From contig JAQFVV010012536.1 of NCBI GenBank assembly GCA_028023455.1, positions 822,001 to 886,000 of the forward strand: 64,000 nt of DNA, in the 5' to 3' direction. This document shows, one piece after another, positions 21,872-35,966 of this stretch. A model generated the notes under the pieces. That model searched no databases and was not told the origin of the DNA. It saw only the letters and a list, made by a program, of their open reading frames with translations. Every line of letters begins with the position of its first letter. The first letter of the stretch is position 1. Both the position numbers and the translations under genes were made by a program. The stretch comes from Epiperipatus broadwayi (Eukaryota > Onychophora > Udeonychophora > Euonychophora > Peripatidae).

Positions 21872-22348
21872 TCAACCGTTATCAATCCACTGCAGGATAA
21901 AGGTCTCCCCAAGTTCAATCCATCTTCTCTGATCTTTAGCTTCTCTTCTCCACATCATGCTTGTACACTTTCTTATTTCATCCATCCATCTCACATGTGG
22001 TCTTTTTCTGGGCATTTTACAATCTCTTGGAATCCAGTTTAAGATTTCAGTTGTCCATCTATTATCATGTCTTCTAGCAATATGTCCAGCCCAGCTCCAC
22101 TTCAGTCTTTTTATTTTTTCAATGAGGTCAGTAACACCTGTTTGTTCTCTTACCCATATATTGTGGTTTGGATCTCTTTTTGTTGTTCCCAACATGCATC
22201 TCTCCATACTTCTTTGAGTGGTCTGAAGTCTCTGCATTGCTCTTCTATTAAGTGTCCAAGTCTCAGATCCATAAGTAAGAACTGGTAAAACACATTTATT
22301 GAAAACCTTCTTTTTCAAACACATAGGCATATTTCTTTTTAGTATCAA
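21872..22348 (-). pseudogene. RTE-type non-LTR retrotransposon RT, C-terminal part
   Basis: Open for 158 codons on the minus strand. Typical C-terminus of RTE-clade reverse transcriptases: VLTYGSETWTLNRRAMQRL, then TQRSMERCMLGTTKRD, TGVTDLIEKIKRLKWSWAGH, IARRHDNRWTTEIL, RPHVRWMDEIRK, and the end at QRRWIELGETF..QW. Followed within a few bases by GGTTGATGATGGTGATGA, the short simple-repeat 3' tail usual for RTE elements, so the 3' end is near 21850. The copy is 5'-truncated around 22348. The clean frame suggests a fairly young insertion. Confidence 0.93.
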
Positions 22349-22679
22349 GTTACTTCCATTTCATTTATAATCAGACAATTGCTTTTAAGTCATTGCTGCA
22401 TGAATTATTGTTAGGTCATCATAAAACAATTAAATTCTGTTTTAAAATTTTAAATTGCACTTATAATTATTTTAAAATAGCAAAACATAACTGCGGCCAT
22501 GTTTGTGAAAGCAGGCAGAATCTTAATTTTATTTTTTGTTGATATAATCATTTCCTTGACTCATCCTTTTAAAGCCTAGCATATTTGAATAAAACCTTCG
22601 CGTAACTATGACGATTTTTGTTTTAAAATAGGTTACAAATATTTTGAAAAAGTAATCATGAACATGTAAATAAGCTACA
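22349..22679. other. AT-rich, nothing recognised
   Basis: Target flank of the RTE insertion. No gene. Confidence 0.3.
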
Positions 22680-22995
22680 TATGTAATATAGCGAGCATGT
22701 CAATAGCTCTATCAAGCTTTCATCAATAAGTGCCGCAAGAGAAATTTCTATCTAAATTACACCGATCCTCAGACCGGTTTCAAGCTTTTGGCTCACCTTA
22801 GTGAGGTACTAGGACATTCTCTGAGGTGAGCCAAAAGCTCATAACCAATCTGAGGATAGGAATAATTTTAGATAGAGATTTTTAAATGTTTTGTTTTGTG
22901 ATCGATGGAAGCTTGTTAGAGCTATTGGCACTCTCTTTATATTATATATCTCTAATACAAGCTTAAAACAAATCATGTGACATGTGACTTGCTGT
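22680..22995. mobile_element. Fold-back element, family A copy 2
   Basis: Compact hairpin: left GACCGGTTTCAAGCTTTTGG and CTCACCTTAGTGAGGTAC, right GTGAGCCAAAAGCTCATAAC and TCTGAGGAT, around a short centre near 22815. Outer strings AATAGCTCTA and TAGAGCTATTGG pair, followed by a CAAATCATGTGACATGTGAC tail like copy 1. The HHR core is recognisable but mutated (CTAAGGT with GAAAC in one arm, CTGAGGT with ATAAC in the other). Confidence 0.78.
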
Positions 22996-23679
22996 TTTGA
23001 CTATTATAAATAATCTAGAGAAACATACAAATTTTCTTTTCAAAGAAAGACCAAACAAAAATGCTTGCAAGCTTTTTTTAAAAGTGCTCTCAAAATCTGA
23101 GAGTCAAAAATTCAACAGTTAGCAGTATATTCTCAGTACCACACTGACATCTTTATTCTTTTAAACTAATTGTGACTTCAGTTTCTACCAACAAATAAAC
23201 ACTAGACTGACAAACTAATGCTACATGCACCAGTAAGAGAATGAAGGTATGCTGAAGGTAGTTGCAGTGTCAGCCATTTTAAAAGAATCACATTTGTATT
23301 TGTGAAAAAATTAGAATATGATAATTGTACAAAATTGTGAACTTCAAATTCTCATTCATAATAAAGTATTTCATCTGATTTACTATTCATATAAGATCTT
23401 GAGTGCCTAGTTAAAAGTAACCATCTTTTGATTAAAATAAAATCAGAAAAATCATGTGACTTGGTCATTAACTGATTATATCATAGCCAAAAACTTATTC
23501 TAGTTTAATATATGGAAAAGTCTCGTTTTAATTTCAAAGTTTACATCCTGAGTCTGTGAGTAGTATTTACTCTCTAAGAATATCTAGATACCCAATTGCT
23601 GATCAGCATTAGGGTAAAAACGTTTACTACAAAGGTGAATAATTCATATTATTTGCATGGATATTTGTGATGACGGTAT
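22996..23679. other. No gene recognised
   Basis: AT-rich single-copy sequence as far as can be seen. Confidence 0.3.
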
Positions 23680-23970
23680 ATTAGATGTGACAATATGTTA
23701 AACTATTCCACAATAATACTCAAATAGACAATACAGGTTAATAATTCCACAACGTTTTGAGTAGTATTATTCTCCACTCTTTTCAGATATCACTGGTCAG
23801 GCCAGCAACATCAGAAGAAGAATGGAGAATAGTACTCGAAACGTTGTGTAATTACTAACTTGTGTTGTCTATTTGTGCATTATTACTAACAAGTTGTTTG
23901 TATTTGAAAAGTTTATTTAAAGTTTAAAATTTAATGATATATGATGGAAATAGTCTAACATATTATTACA
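23680..23970. mobile_element. Fold-back element, family C copy 2
   Basis: Termini AATATGTTAAACTATTCC and ATGGAAATAGTCTAACATATT are inverted. The centre is a hairpin with ACTCTTTTCAGATATCACTGG and CCAGCAACATCAGAAGAAGA. In the right arm AGTACTCGAAACGTTGTG reads like the second half of an HHR (GAAA, self-complementary ACGT, T). The internal tRNA-like block of longer copies is deleted. Confidence 0.72.
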
Positions 23971-24774
23971 TTAAATAATTCATATCTCTAACAAAGACAG
24001 TAGACTAAAACAATATAAACCTTTTCTGCAATATAGTGCAATTTATTTTTTATATAAGCACACACTCATATTTAGTTCCAATTAGTGTATTATTAATTTA
24101 TCACATTAATTTTTAAAAGTATATGTTTTAAAAAAATAACTACCATTTAGTATTACTTTTTTGTTAAAAATCAATTTCGACACTTTTTTTTAATTAAATG
24201 TCGAATCTCTCAACAAATCAACAGTTATATGATGCTTTTGAGAGAAATTAGCGTTAATTAAAGAACTAATTGGAACCTAAGCTTCTTTTTGCCTAATTAC
24301 TTTTTTTTTACTCCCCTCTGCATGCGCGTTGTCTTAAGTTGAACAAAAGCTAATTGATTTATTTTCTTAATTTAATTTTTAAATAATAAGAAAATTAATA
24401 ATAATGAAATCAAAATCTTTGAACTTCAATTAATAAAAATTTTATATGCTATTCTGAGAATTCAAAACAAAACTTTTATATTTATAGAAAATCAATTCGC
24501 TTATTTACATTTGACACTATGTTTGTAAGATCATTCGTTAACACATTTTAAAGTTCAGTGCAAGTTAAAATACCTATAAAACGCGTAAATGTCTTCACAA
24601 AGATTGTACTGTAATGTGCTGGATCGGTTCGCCCTATAGTTCTACAATCTGGCATCAAAGTTAGGCAGGAATACGTAACTTTTCTTTAGTTTCAAATTAG
24701 ACATATGATTCTTCTTTCAGATAGTGAACGTAAATGATTTTTCGATATTAATGGGCATATTGATATCAAACTCT
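23971..24774. other. No gene recognised
   Basis: AT-rich; a slightly GC-richer patch at 24560-24690. Nothing supportable. Confidence 0.3.
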
Positions 24775-25226
24775 TTTAAGTTAAAGATTTGAAATATAGG
24801 CATTCATATACCTGGAACTTATAAATATAGGGAATTTGAACAGAGACTTGCAAGCAATCTTCAACTATCCACACTATCTCACACTACTGATACACATTAC
24901 CACACACATTGTAGAAAAGATAAATAATCACCAATATATTTTTTTCGCGCTGAACCAGCACTCATCAGTTGGAGTGGATTTAGCCTGCCCATTAAAGTAT
25001 AAAGATTTGCTATCTTAATATAAACTGAGCGCTGATTATATATGTGTGTGGGAGATGATAATCTGGACCAACTGATGAGTGCTGGTTCAGCACCAAATAC
25101 GTATATTGGTGATCATTTATCTTTTCTACATGTGTGTAATCATGCGTATCAGTAGTATAAGATAGTGTGGATAGTTGAAGGTTGCTTGAAAGTCTGAGTT
25201 CAAATCCCCTATATTTAAGTTAAAGA
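24775..25226 (+). mobile_element. Fold-back element, family B, 426-bp copy with TSD
   Basis: Element 24788-25213 bounded by perfect 13-bp repeats TTTAAGTTAAAGA (24775-24787 and 25214-25226). Starts with TTTGAAATATAGGCATTC, the 5' leader seen in the 800-bp copy, then paired arms. The centre keeps ACTGAGCGCTGATTATATAT. In the left arm the minus strand keeps CTGATGA, a good stem II and GAAA, but stem III is decayed. In the right arm the plus strand has CTGATGA and a perfect GTGCTG-GTT-CAGCAC stem II, but CAAA instead of GAAA, so that HHR should be dead. Confidence 0.88.
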
Positions 25227-25914
25227 GTAAAATAAAGATGTATATCGTTTAAACACTATCATTTAGCAATTGAAAAGTTTAGTGAGCAAAGATTTCTTCA
25301 CTCATGTTTCTAAAAAAAAGTCTTTGATTCACGCCGAATTATTCTAAAGACAGTTTTACCTTCTTGTAAACTTAAAAAGCTTTAAATTATCATGATTGCG
25401 TAAAAACAAGAAAAAAAACACCACCCTTAAAATAGAATTTCCAATCGCCAATGACTATCTTTAAAAGCTTAGTCATATAATTAATTGTTGTAACTCTAAT
25501 AAAATTCAGTTTAAGTTAACCTTCAGGTCATTTTTCTGGTTTGGATGAAGTCAGAAATAGCTTTTGTGAGCAGTATATTGTTTTATTTTTTATTGGGAAA
25601 TTGTTTGACTCGTAGACAATATGTCAAAGAGTTTACATGTAATGTACATAGATATCGTTATTATTATGTAATTAAAAACAAACAATATTTTTGTAATAAT
25701 AAACGAACCTTCATAGTTTGATACAGTGGTACAATAGCAGATTTCGAAGTCCAATATCCGTGGATCAGGCCCAAATTTGTTGCTTCAAGTGCACCATCTT
25801 CTTATCAACTTTGGAGCAATATACCATTTAATTGGTTTATTTATCATAAGCAAAATGTCATTAGACTAATCCAATAAAATCTTTAATGTCTATATTAAAG
25901 TCATTTATTTTATG
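25227..25914. other. No gene recognised
   Basis: AT-rich single-copy sequence as far as can be seen. Confidence 0.3.
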
Positions 25915-26832
25915 TTAAATGTGTGTCTTAAACTACTAAACATTACATGATCACCATTTCTTATGCTTGCTCATAAGTTTTTATTAAAATAGGCAGAAGT
26001 CTCCACACAGTAGTGCCACTCAGTGTAAGCCAGAGTAATTGTGCATACAATCCCTATCTAATGCCTATTCATCCATTATCCTTAGATTAGTCTCTAGCTT
26101 GTGGCTTTCATCAGTGAGAAGCCTTGGATCTGAGAGCACTACACCTACATCTTAGGATCTTATGCAACCTTCCAGTAGCCATCTTTTATCTTTACTTAAC
26201 TACAAAACTATGAGTCTAAAATTTAAAAACACAATAATATTTTCAATCCAAGCTCATTAGCTTATATAGTCATATAGCTCTGATCTCAGCTCAGTACCCA
26301 TACATTTTGGTATCTTTCATTCTTTAATAACTATAGCCACACTACTATCCTATTAGGCAGGATTGGTATTAAACCATTAAACATCACATGATCAAGCACA
26401 AGAAATGGTGATCATGTGATGTTTATTGGATTAATACCAATCCTGCTTAATAGGATAGTGGTGACCATGATTGCTAAAGAACCAAAGACACTAACATTTA
26501 TGGGTACTGAACTGAGTTCAGATCTATATGACTATGTAAGCTAATGAGCTTGGATTGAAAACATTATTGTGTTTTCAATTTAAAATCATAGTTTTGTAGT
26601 TAAATAGAAATAAAAGGTGGCAGCTAGAGTTTGCATTAGATTGCAATGCTCTCAGATCCAAGGTTCTTCACTGATAAAAGTCACAAACCGGAAACTAGTC
26701 TGGGGATATTGGATGAGTAGGCACTAAATAGGAATTTTATGCACAAGCCTTCTAGCACTCACTGATTACTCTGACTTGCACTGAGTGGCACTACTGTATG
26801 GAGAGTTTTGCCTAATTTAAATGTGTGTCTTA
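25915..26832 (+). mobile_element. Fold-back element, family D, full-length 886-bp copy with TSD
   Basis: Element 25931-26816 bounded by perfect 16-bp repeats TTAAATGTGTGTCTTA (25915-25930 and 26817-26832). A leader ACATGATCACCATTTCTTATG is followed by two arms of about 400 bp meeting near 26395-26410, where ATCACATGATCA and TGATCATGTGAT face each other. Arms share AGTAGTGCCACTCAGTG, TTGGATCTGAGAGC, CTAGTTTC and TAGTCATATAG strings. HHR cores: left arm (minus) CTGATGA...GAGAC, right arm (plus) CTGATAA...GAAACTAGTC, each with one core change. No protein. Probably the reference form of this family. Confidence 0.9.
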
Positions 26833-27165
26833 TTTAATGTTCAACCTAAAATAAGATCATTTATCAAACTGATTTTTTTATAAGATGATCATTTATATGT
26901 TTAAGAGATTGTGATCTGGATCTACTGGTGTATGCTGGATTGGCATGAAATTGTGGATCTTAAGGATCATACATATTTTTCACATATCTTGGGTCATATG
27001 TTTATGGTTACACCCCTCCACAAACCGAAGTGGATAGTGGATCTGCCTTGCATGAGAGTGATATAGTGAAAATTATACTATAGACATATTATTCATTAGG
27101 TGGATAATCTCTAGTCTAATGAATGACTAATAAAAGGTCATTTTAAGTGTACTGTAGGATGGTGA
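26833..27165. mobile_element. Family B-related (B') remnant
   Basis: GATCTGGATCTACTGGTGTATG then TGGCATGAAATTGTGGATC around 26920-26970 resembles the family B HHR (stem I, CTGATGA mutated to CTGGTGT, stem II, GAAA). Downstream GGATAATCTCTAGTCTAATGA recurs near 46280 and, more weakly, near 50780. Divergent, inactive. Confidence 0.5.
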
Positions 27166-29424
<2,259 letters not shown>

Positions 29425-30048
29425 TGCATACATAAAAATATGTATTTATATTTAAAACAAAATATGTATATAAATTGATTAAATACTATTTAGGGTACAA
29501 ATTAAAATGTGTACACATTAACAATGATTAACAATTAAATATTAATTGTAATGAGACATTTGTATATATGATATCTCTACATACATCAAAGGTCAAGTAG
29601 AAAAAATAAAAATAAAATAAATTAATAAATAAAATAAAAACTTACATATTATATTATATAAATGTACTAAAATAATAAAATATTCTCATAAATGTTCAGG
29701 ACTTTTATACAGAAAAAGTAATCCAGAATATTTATGTGAATATCTCAATTATTTAGAAAAGAGAAAAAGCAATTTTTGGTATGATTTGAAGCTGACAGAA
29801 TAAATAACATCTCTTTCTTTGTCAGAGATTTGATAAGCATATGATTCAACCATAGAACAATTGCCAATAGAATCGAGCTCTACTACAAAAATTTAACCCA
29901 GAATAACAACAAAGAAGACAAACAACACCTAAGTTTACCTTATATTCCTAGTGTGGGAAAAACTGTGTCAAAAATTGCATAATGAATTTAAAGTAGGGTG
30001 TAGAACTCCTCCAAAGACTAACAGAATAATTAATAACAAAATCAAGAG
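29425..30048 (+). pseudogene. PLE lineage 3, truncated copy 1
   Basis: About 620 bp nearly identical in order to 35967-36588: shared strings TGTACACATTAACAAT, AAGGTCAAGTAGAAAAA and ATAGAACAATTGC.AATAGAA. The 3' end translates, with stops, like LPYIPSVGK..SKIA..F and RTPPKTNRIINNK, the PLE linker preceding GIY-YIG. It breaks off at about 30048, where copy 2 continues into GIY-YIG. Confidence 0.8.
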
Positions 30049-31175
30049 TTTTGGCAAATTCATCAAGGCTGATCTAGATGAGGGGTTGAGACCTTGGATC
30101 AGATAGCACCTCAGCTCCTTCACCAATGCTCTGTGATTTATTACCCTATAAATGACATATATGAGGCTACACTAGGATTCCTTTTAATTAGCATGCTGGC
30201 AGTAGCAAAGGGTGGAACAAAAGACTCATGGATGAATTAACCCTTATAGCTATGACTCAACTAAATACACACATCTGTGGCTTATGAGATATTTAATAAT
30301 TTGATAAATCAACCCAGAATGACAATGCATAGTTACTTACTACACTTTTAAATAAAGTAGAATTAATGTGATTAGAATAGATTGGAATGAACTATGAAAA
30401 AATACATTAAACAATATATTTTATATCTTTTAATAAAACAAATCAATTATTAAGACACCTATCCTTCTGTGCATTGAAATTCATCACAGATGTTACAATT
30501 GGATGAGTAAATGAGTTACAGAATCCCATCTTATGCACTGGACAATGAAATCAGAACTTATTATGTTAACAACTTTATTTCATTATAATCTACAGTTTTT
30601 AATTATGACTAATTCATGATATGAGCTGCCTATAAGGTTTGCAAACAGTTAACCTGCAAGAGACAATTAATAATTATAATTACTCTAGGCACCTTGAAGT
30701 TAGCCTAAGTTAGCTCTCTATACAGATTATTATTACACAAATAGATCGTGCATTCAAATCAAAGTTGAATTTATTAATATTAATGGCGGAATAAACTGGG
30801 ATCTGTTATAGCAAAGTTTTTGATACTATGGCACTATATTAACTAAAATAAAATGATGTCTCAAATGTGTGTTTCCTCATGGGATCTATCAACTTAATGG
30901 TTGGTTCCCGTGGACCGTACAACTTGCTATGAGAAGAGAACATTTTATTCCGGAGGTCTGATTAGCTTGAAACATAAACAATCTGAACCCTCATGCTCCA
31001 GTTCTAAGGAAAGCTATCAGAACAAAAATATGGAATGTCTCAAACCAAATTCCATCTAATACCATGTAGCAAGATGCATATGCACATAAGTGTGTTTTAT
31101 AAGTAATACATTCACCATGCTAATGATCATCGATCATTATTAAATCTAAAATATGCTAAATCTATAGCTTCTTTC
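30049..31175. other. No gene recognised
   Basis: 30060-30150 holds CAAGGCTGATCTAGATGAGG then GAGACCTTGG, partly similar to 2640-2680. The rest is AT-rich. Confidence 0.3.
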
Positions 31176-34100
31176 CACTAAACCAGGCATGTCAAACTCA
31201 TTCAAACAATGGGCCACTTTATGCTACTGGTAAGATTCTCGCGGGCCACATCACACAAATTTTCTTAAAATTGTATTTTGAAAGTGAAAATGCAGGAATA
31301 TAGATAGGGTAATTAAAGCATATTATGTAGTTTAGTGAATTCACTTCAATAATATACAATTGATATAGTATTGCTTTTATTTAAACATTTATTTTATCTG
31401 ATTACATATTTATAAAACTACAATTTATTGTTTTTACTGGAAACTTGCCAGCGTTTTCCTCTTACTAGTTTTTCAATATCTGGATTCAAAGACTGAGAAC
31501 AAGCAATTTTCATTATGGCAGATAGATGTTTATCAGTTAATCTTGATCTGTAAGCTGTTTTATTTAATTTCATGCATGAAAATAATTTCTCACATAAGTA
31601 TGTACTTCCAAAAAAGCTTAAAATTTGTGCAGCAAATTTTTTAATTTCCGGGTATCTTTCACCTAAATAGGAATAAATTTTCGGAGTTCCTACTTCTCGA
31701 TATTTGGTTTTTAAAATCGAATCATTCTGGAAATCAATTAATTCCAGTTGTATCGAAGTCGGAGCTTTTTCGACTTCAAAGGCAAATGGTCCCGTGAAAA
31801 GAGAAAAAATTTCTTCGAACTCCTTGAAATCATCAAAACGTTTATCGAATTCGTCTTTTATTTTTTCAATTTTTGCAGAGTGATGTAAAAACGAGCAACT
31901 TTGATTTTGAGCTTTTAACTGCTCACATGTAGGAAAATACGTCAAAACGTTCTTTTGCAAATGATTTTTAAACAAATTCAGTTTTTGTACAAAGCTTGCA
32001 ACTGCATCATACATATTCGTTATCAATTGATCTTTGCCTTGCAATGTAATATTAAGATTATTCAGATGGCCTGTAATATCTATTAAAAATGCTAGGTCTT
32101 GTACCCACAATGGATCTTTTATAATTGATATATTTTCGTTGTTTTCATCTTTCATTTCAAAAAATAATATTATTTCCTCCAAAATCAGATAGAAGCTCTT
32201 TAAGACATTGTGGCAGGACAACCAACGAACTTCTGTGTAATAAGGAAGATCTTCGAATTCGGATTCTAAATCTTTAAGGAACGAAGTAAATTGGTGATGG
32301 TTAAGTGCTCTTGATCGAATAAAGTTGACTATCTTTGTAACTGTTTTAAGTACTTGATCCATTTTTAATAATTTTAAACAGAGAACTTGTTGGTGAATGA
32401 GGCAATGAAAAGCTTTGATTTTCGGTTTATCTGGATATTCGTCTTGTAATTTCCTTGCTAGTCGTGACGCAAAACCTTTAGTTTCACCTGTCATCGATTT
32501 AGCACCATCAGTTGTAACAGAAACAAGCTTGTCAACAGGCAAGTTAAGTTTTTCTAAAATGCTCCATACGGCATCAAAAATATCTTCACCAGTTGTTGTT
32601 CCGTGAAGAGAGATGAATTCCAACAATTCTTTGGTGATCCTCATGTTATTATCGCAACCACGAAAAAAAACAGCAACTTGTGCAACATCTCTTATATCCA
32701 TACTTTCATCAATAGCAATTGAAAAGAACTGGATTTTGGTAGATATTTTCTGTAATTGCGAAGTGATGTCATCTGCCATTTCAGTAATTCTATCTGCCAC
32801 CGTATTTCTTGATAATGAGATGTCTCGAAACGCTTGTACTTTTTCTGGACAGACAAATTCGGCAGCTTTTATTATACATTCCTTGATTAAAGAACCATCG
32901 GTGAATGCTTTTGAATGTTTTGCTAATAAATAGCTTATTTCATAACTAGCTCTTGTTACTGATTCATTACTTTTTATAAATTTTGTAAGCACTCCTTGCT
33001 GGCTACTTAATGAATTCTTCATTGTTTTTAATTTTTCTTCTCTTATTTTAGCTTCAAAACACGAAAATTGTTTTTCGTGATTAGTGCTGTAATGTCAGCT
33101 TAATATTGTATTCTTTAGCAACACTAATAGTTTCTTTGCAAATTAAGCACGTAATCTTATTGTTCACTTCCACACAAAAATAATTCAGTTCCCACCTTTC
33201 TTGAAATTTTCTTCCTCGTCATCAATCTTTCGTTTTTTATTTAGCGTTGGAAGTGGCATTTCTGTAATAAAAATAGAGCTTTAGATTTAAATTTTTAAAA
33301 TTTAAAAAATTGCAACTACGTTTATGCAAAATACGCTTCGTAAAAATTTAACGCTACTCTAGTATTTAAATGTAAAGAGAGCGCTGCTATCGATTCTCGC
33401 TCCTGGAATTATGCTCGATAAATGGAGGTAGCTATAAAAGGTACGGATTACGTTTTTTCTCTCTCTCAGTCCTGACTTCCCAGCACGGAGCAATTAAGAT
33501 AGAGATGTGACAAAGAAGAAAGCTGTGCATAAGGCCGTAGGTTAGAAATGGTCGAAGCCACTAAAGTTTCCCAAGGCCGAACATACACTGGTAAAATTGT
33601 AGAACTTTTAGTGTTTTCCAAACTGAAATGTAATCGTTACTAACTTATATGTAAAATATTATTGTTTCTCATGTTTGATTATAATTAAAATATTATATAA
33701 CAAAATGCATGCTCGTTATTTCTTATGCTGTCTGACTAGTTTCAGAAAGATATAAACTCTTGGATATAGCAGTTTACTTATATTTTTTGAATGAGTTATA
33801 AAAGGAAACAACCCGCAAATTTTTACACACCAATCCGGATAAAGAAACTAGCGCAACTGCCTTTTGTTACAATTCAAAGAAAAAAACAATATCTGCAGAT
33901 AGGATTGCTACGTTGGTGGCGTGAATAGCTGACTAATGTATTTATGTTCTCGGAAGCACAGCAGCACATTATTAACGTTGCCAGCTTTGGTATTCACATA
34001 TCTCAAATGCTTCATCATCATAAAGGCATAAGCTATGCATGTAACCGAGAATTATAAATTAGCTATGTATGTAGACAACAATTACTGTATATATTTTAGT

Positions 34101-34267
34101 TCATGTAATTAAATATAAGAGCTTTTTAAAAAAAATTAATTTATTGTTTGCAACATATCGTTCTGTTTTCATTTTATTACATAGCATCTTAGACGAGGGC
34201 CATGAAAAATCCTTTCGAGGGCCGCATGCGGCCCTGGGGCCGCCAGTTTGACATGCCTGCACTAAAC
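31176..34267 (-). mobile_element. hAT transposon (Charlie-like), complete with TIR and TSD
   Basis: Element 31184-34259 (3,076 bp). Perfect 15-bp terminal inverted repeats CAGGCATGTCAAACT (31184-31198, complement at 34245-34259). Perfect 8-bp target-site duplications CACTAAAC (31176-31183 and 34260-34267). Sub-terminal GGGCCAC and GGCCGC-rich strings are typical of this hAT group. More GC-rich than the flanks. It carries one transposase gene on the minus strand. The perfect ends point to recent insertion. Confidence 0.97.
31418..33259 (-). pseudogene. hAT transposase (GTF2IRD2/ZBED-like), frameshifted N-terminus
   Basis: DDE-type transposase of the hAT superfamily, closest in style to the proteins annotated as general transcription factor II-I repeat domain-containing protein 2. 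An open frame of 534 codons runs from Met at 33022 to a stop at 31418: IAIDES (Asp near residue 105), SVTTDGAKSMTG (Asp near 172), FHCLIHQQVLC (the CxxH motif), and the C-terminal dimerisation region AAQILSFFGSTYLCEKLFSC with the third acidic residue. Upstream, the BED-type zinc finger (CLICKET and HYSTNHEKQ, giving CxxC and HxxxxH) and a start at 33259 are readable only across two frameshifts, near 33095-33099 and 33191-33198. The catalytic body is intact, the DNA-binding finger broken. No TATA-like start decides between the two Mets. Confidence 0.93.
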
Positions 34268-35966
34268 CATTGTATACCAGTTCATAAGTTAGCATCCCCA
34301 AACATTCTAAAAGGGGTTAATTAAGTGATCTAGCTTATAATTAATATTTATAGTTCATACTATAAATTCTAGAAATAAATAAAACATAATAAGGCCTTAT
34401 GTATTTAATTTAAATATACTTTAGAATATCGCTCTTGCATTTGTTAACTAGATATTTTATTAGTATGAGCAAACCTACTTTTACTCAGCTAATACATAAT
34501 AGCTATTAAATATATATATATAATAGGTTTCAGATTGGAGATTGCATGTGTGTGTGCTTTAACATCTATGAATTATCTATAAAGAGCCTCTAATCAACTC
34601 TTTCAACCCCACCCCCTCTATAGAATCTGAGTATCAATCTCCCCTCCAAATAAGTCATAGCATAAATTCATAACAAATATAATAAATTATAATAAGGCAT
34701 AACCACAGATACAAATATATTTAGAGTATAATTTAAATTTAACAAGAGTTACATTATTAAGTTCTTTTACTTTGAAAGAGTTATGCAGGTTTTACAAAGT
34801 AGTTATTCTTACATTATTTTAGGGAATTAGATACAATTTCACTTAATTACAGAATTTATTCCAGAGAGAAAGTTTAAATAATAAGTTTGTGCACCTTTAT
34901 ACATAGTTAGCTTAGAATTATTTAAGAAATTAATAATGAGAGTTTGTTACAGAGCTCTGCAGATTATTTTACCGATCTTCTCTGCTAAGACATCTTCTTT
35001 TCTTGGTGTTTGGACATCTCTTCTTGGCTGGTCTGTTCATCTTTACTTTCCAGGCAGGCTGCTGGTTCAAACTTTTTCCCATTATTGATGACTAATTTCC
35101 GACAAGAGTGGATAGCAATAGGTCACTGTTCTAGCCTTGGTTCCTCATAGTAAGGGTGGGCATAGCTCCCGGCAGCATTACAAGTTAAAATCATCTAGCA
35201 TCTGACCTAATTTAATTCCAATCAGGGTTTTTTATAAGAACACCCCCCTCTGCAAATGTCATGATTTGTTTACAAGTTGAGACAAATTTTTAATCTTTAT
35301 TTTATATGTGTGCTATACACTTTACAAATAGAACCATTACCTCTGTAATTGAGAAAAATAGCTTTCTCTTTGTTATAAAAATAAATTTAATATCTTTTAA
35401 GTCTGCTCTTGCTTTTACAGATTTTAAAACCCAGGTGTGATCAGTTAATTTCCAAGAAATATATATATATTTTTTTTAACCCGGTAAACATTCCATTATA
35501 TACGTGAGTCTGTCAACTTAGAAACTATAATTTTTAGGCAAAGAGAGCTAATTAGTGTTAGAAATTTATCATCTTTGAGAAATAAATGAAATAGAAAAAA
35601 AACAATAACAAAGTTTGAAATCTATAACTTTGCAAGCTTCTTTCATATATAAATATGTGTGAAAATTTACATACCAGGTAATGTTTAACTTTATTACCTT
35701 AAACTTCAGAATTATGTTTGCCTTATTTATAAAAATTATTTAACATTATTTGCAATATGCATTTATAAGATATAAGCACATACATTACTATATCCTTTAT
35801 TAAGTTATTTTAGTTAATCATGGAAGTACACATTTATAAAATATATGCACATACATATAAGCTCTTTTAATTAATATATGCAAACTTGGGGGTTTAAACT
35901 AGGAAAAATATACTACTATGGAACATAGTAGGTGAAACGATATGATTGATAAAGAATACCGTTTCA
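34268..35966. other. No gene recognised
   Basis: 34940-35240 is less AT-rich, with CT-rich strings (TCTTCTTGGCTGGTCTG) and no motif I recognise. The rest is AT-rich. Confidence 0.3.

Noticed and set aside
21957-22288. Plus-strand frames over the RTE RT fragment
   Set aside because: Antisense shadows of the RTE reading frame.
32415-32933. Plus-strand frames over the hAT transposase
   Set aside because: Shadow frames antisense to the well-supported minus-strand transposase.
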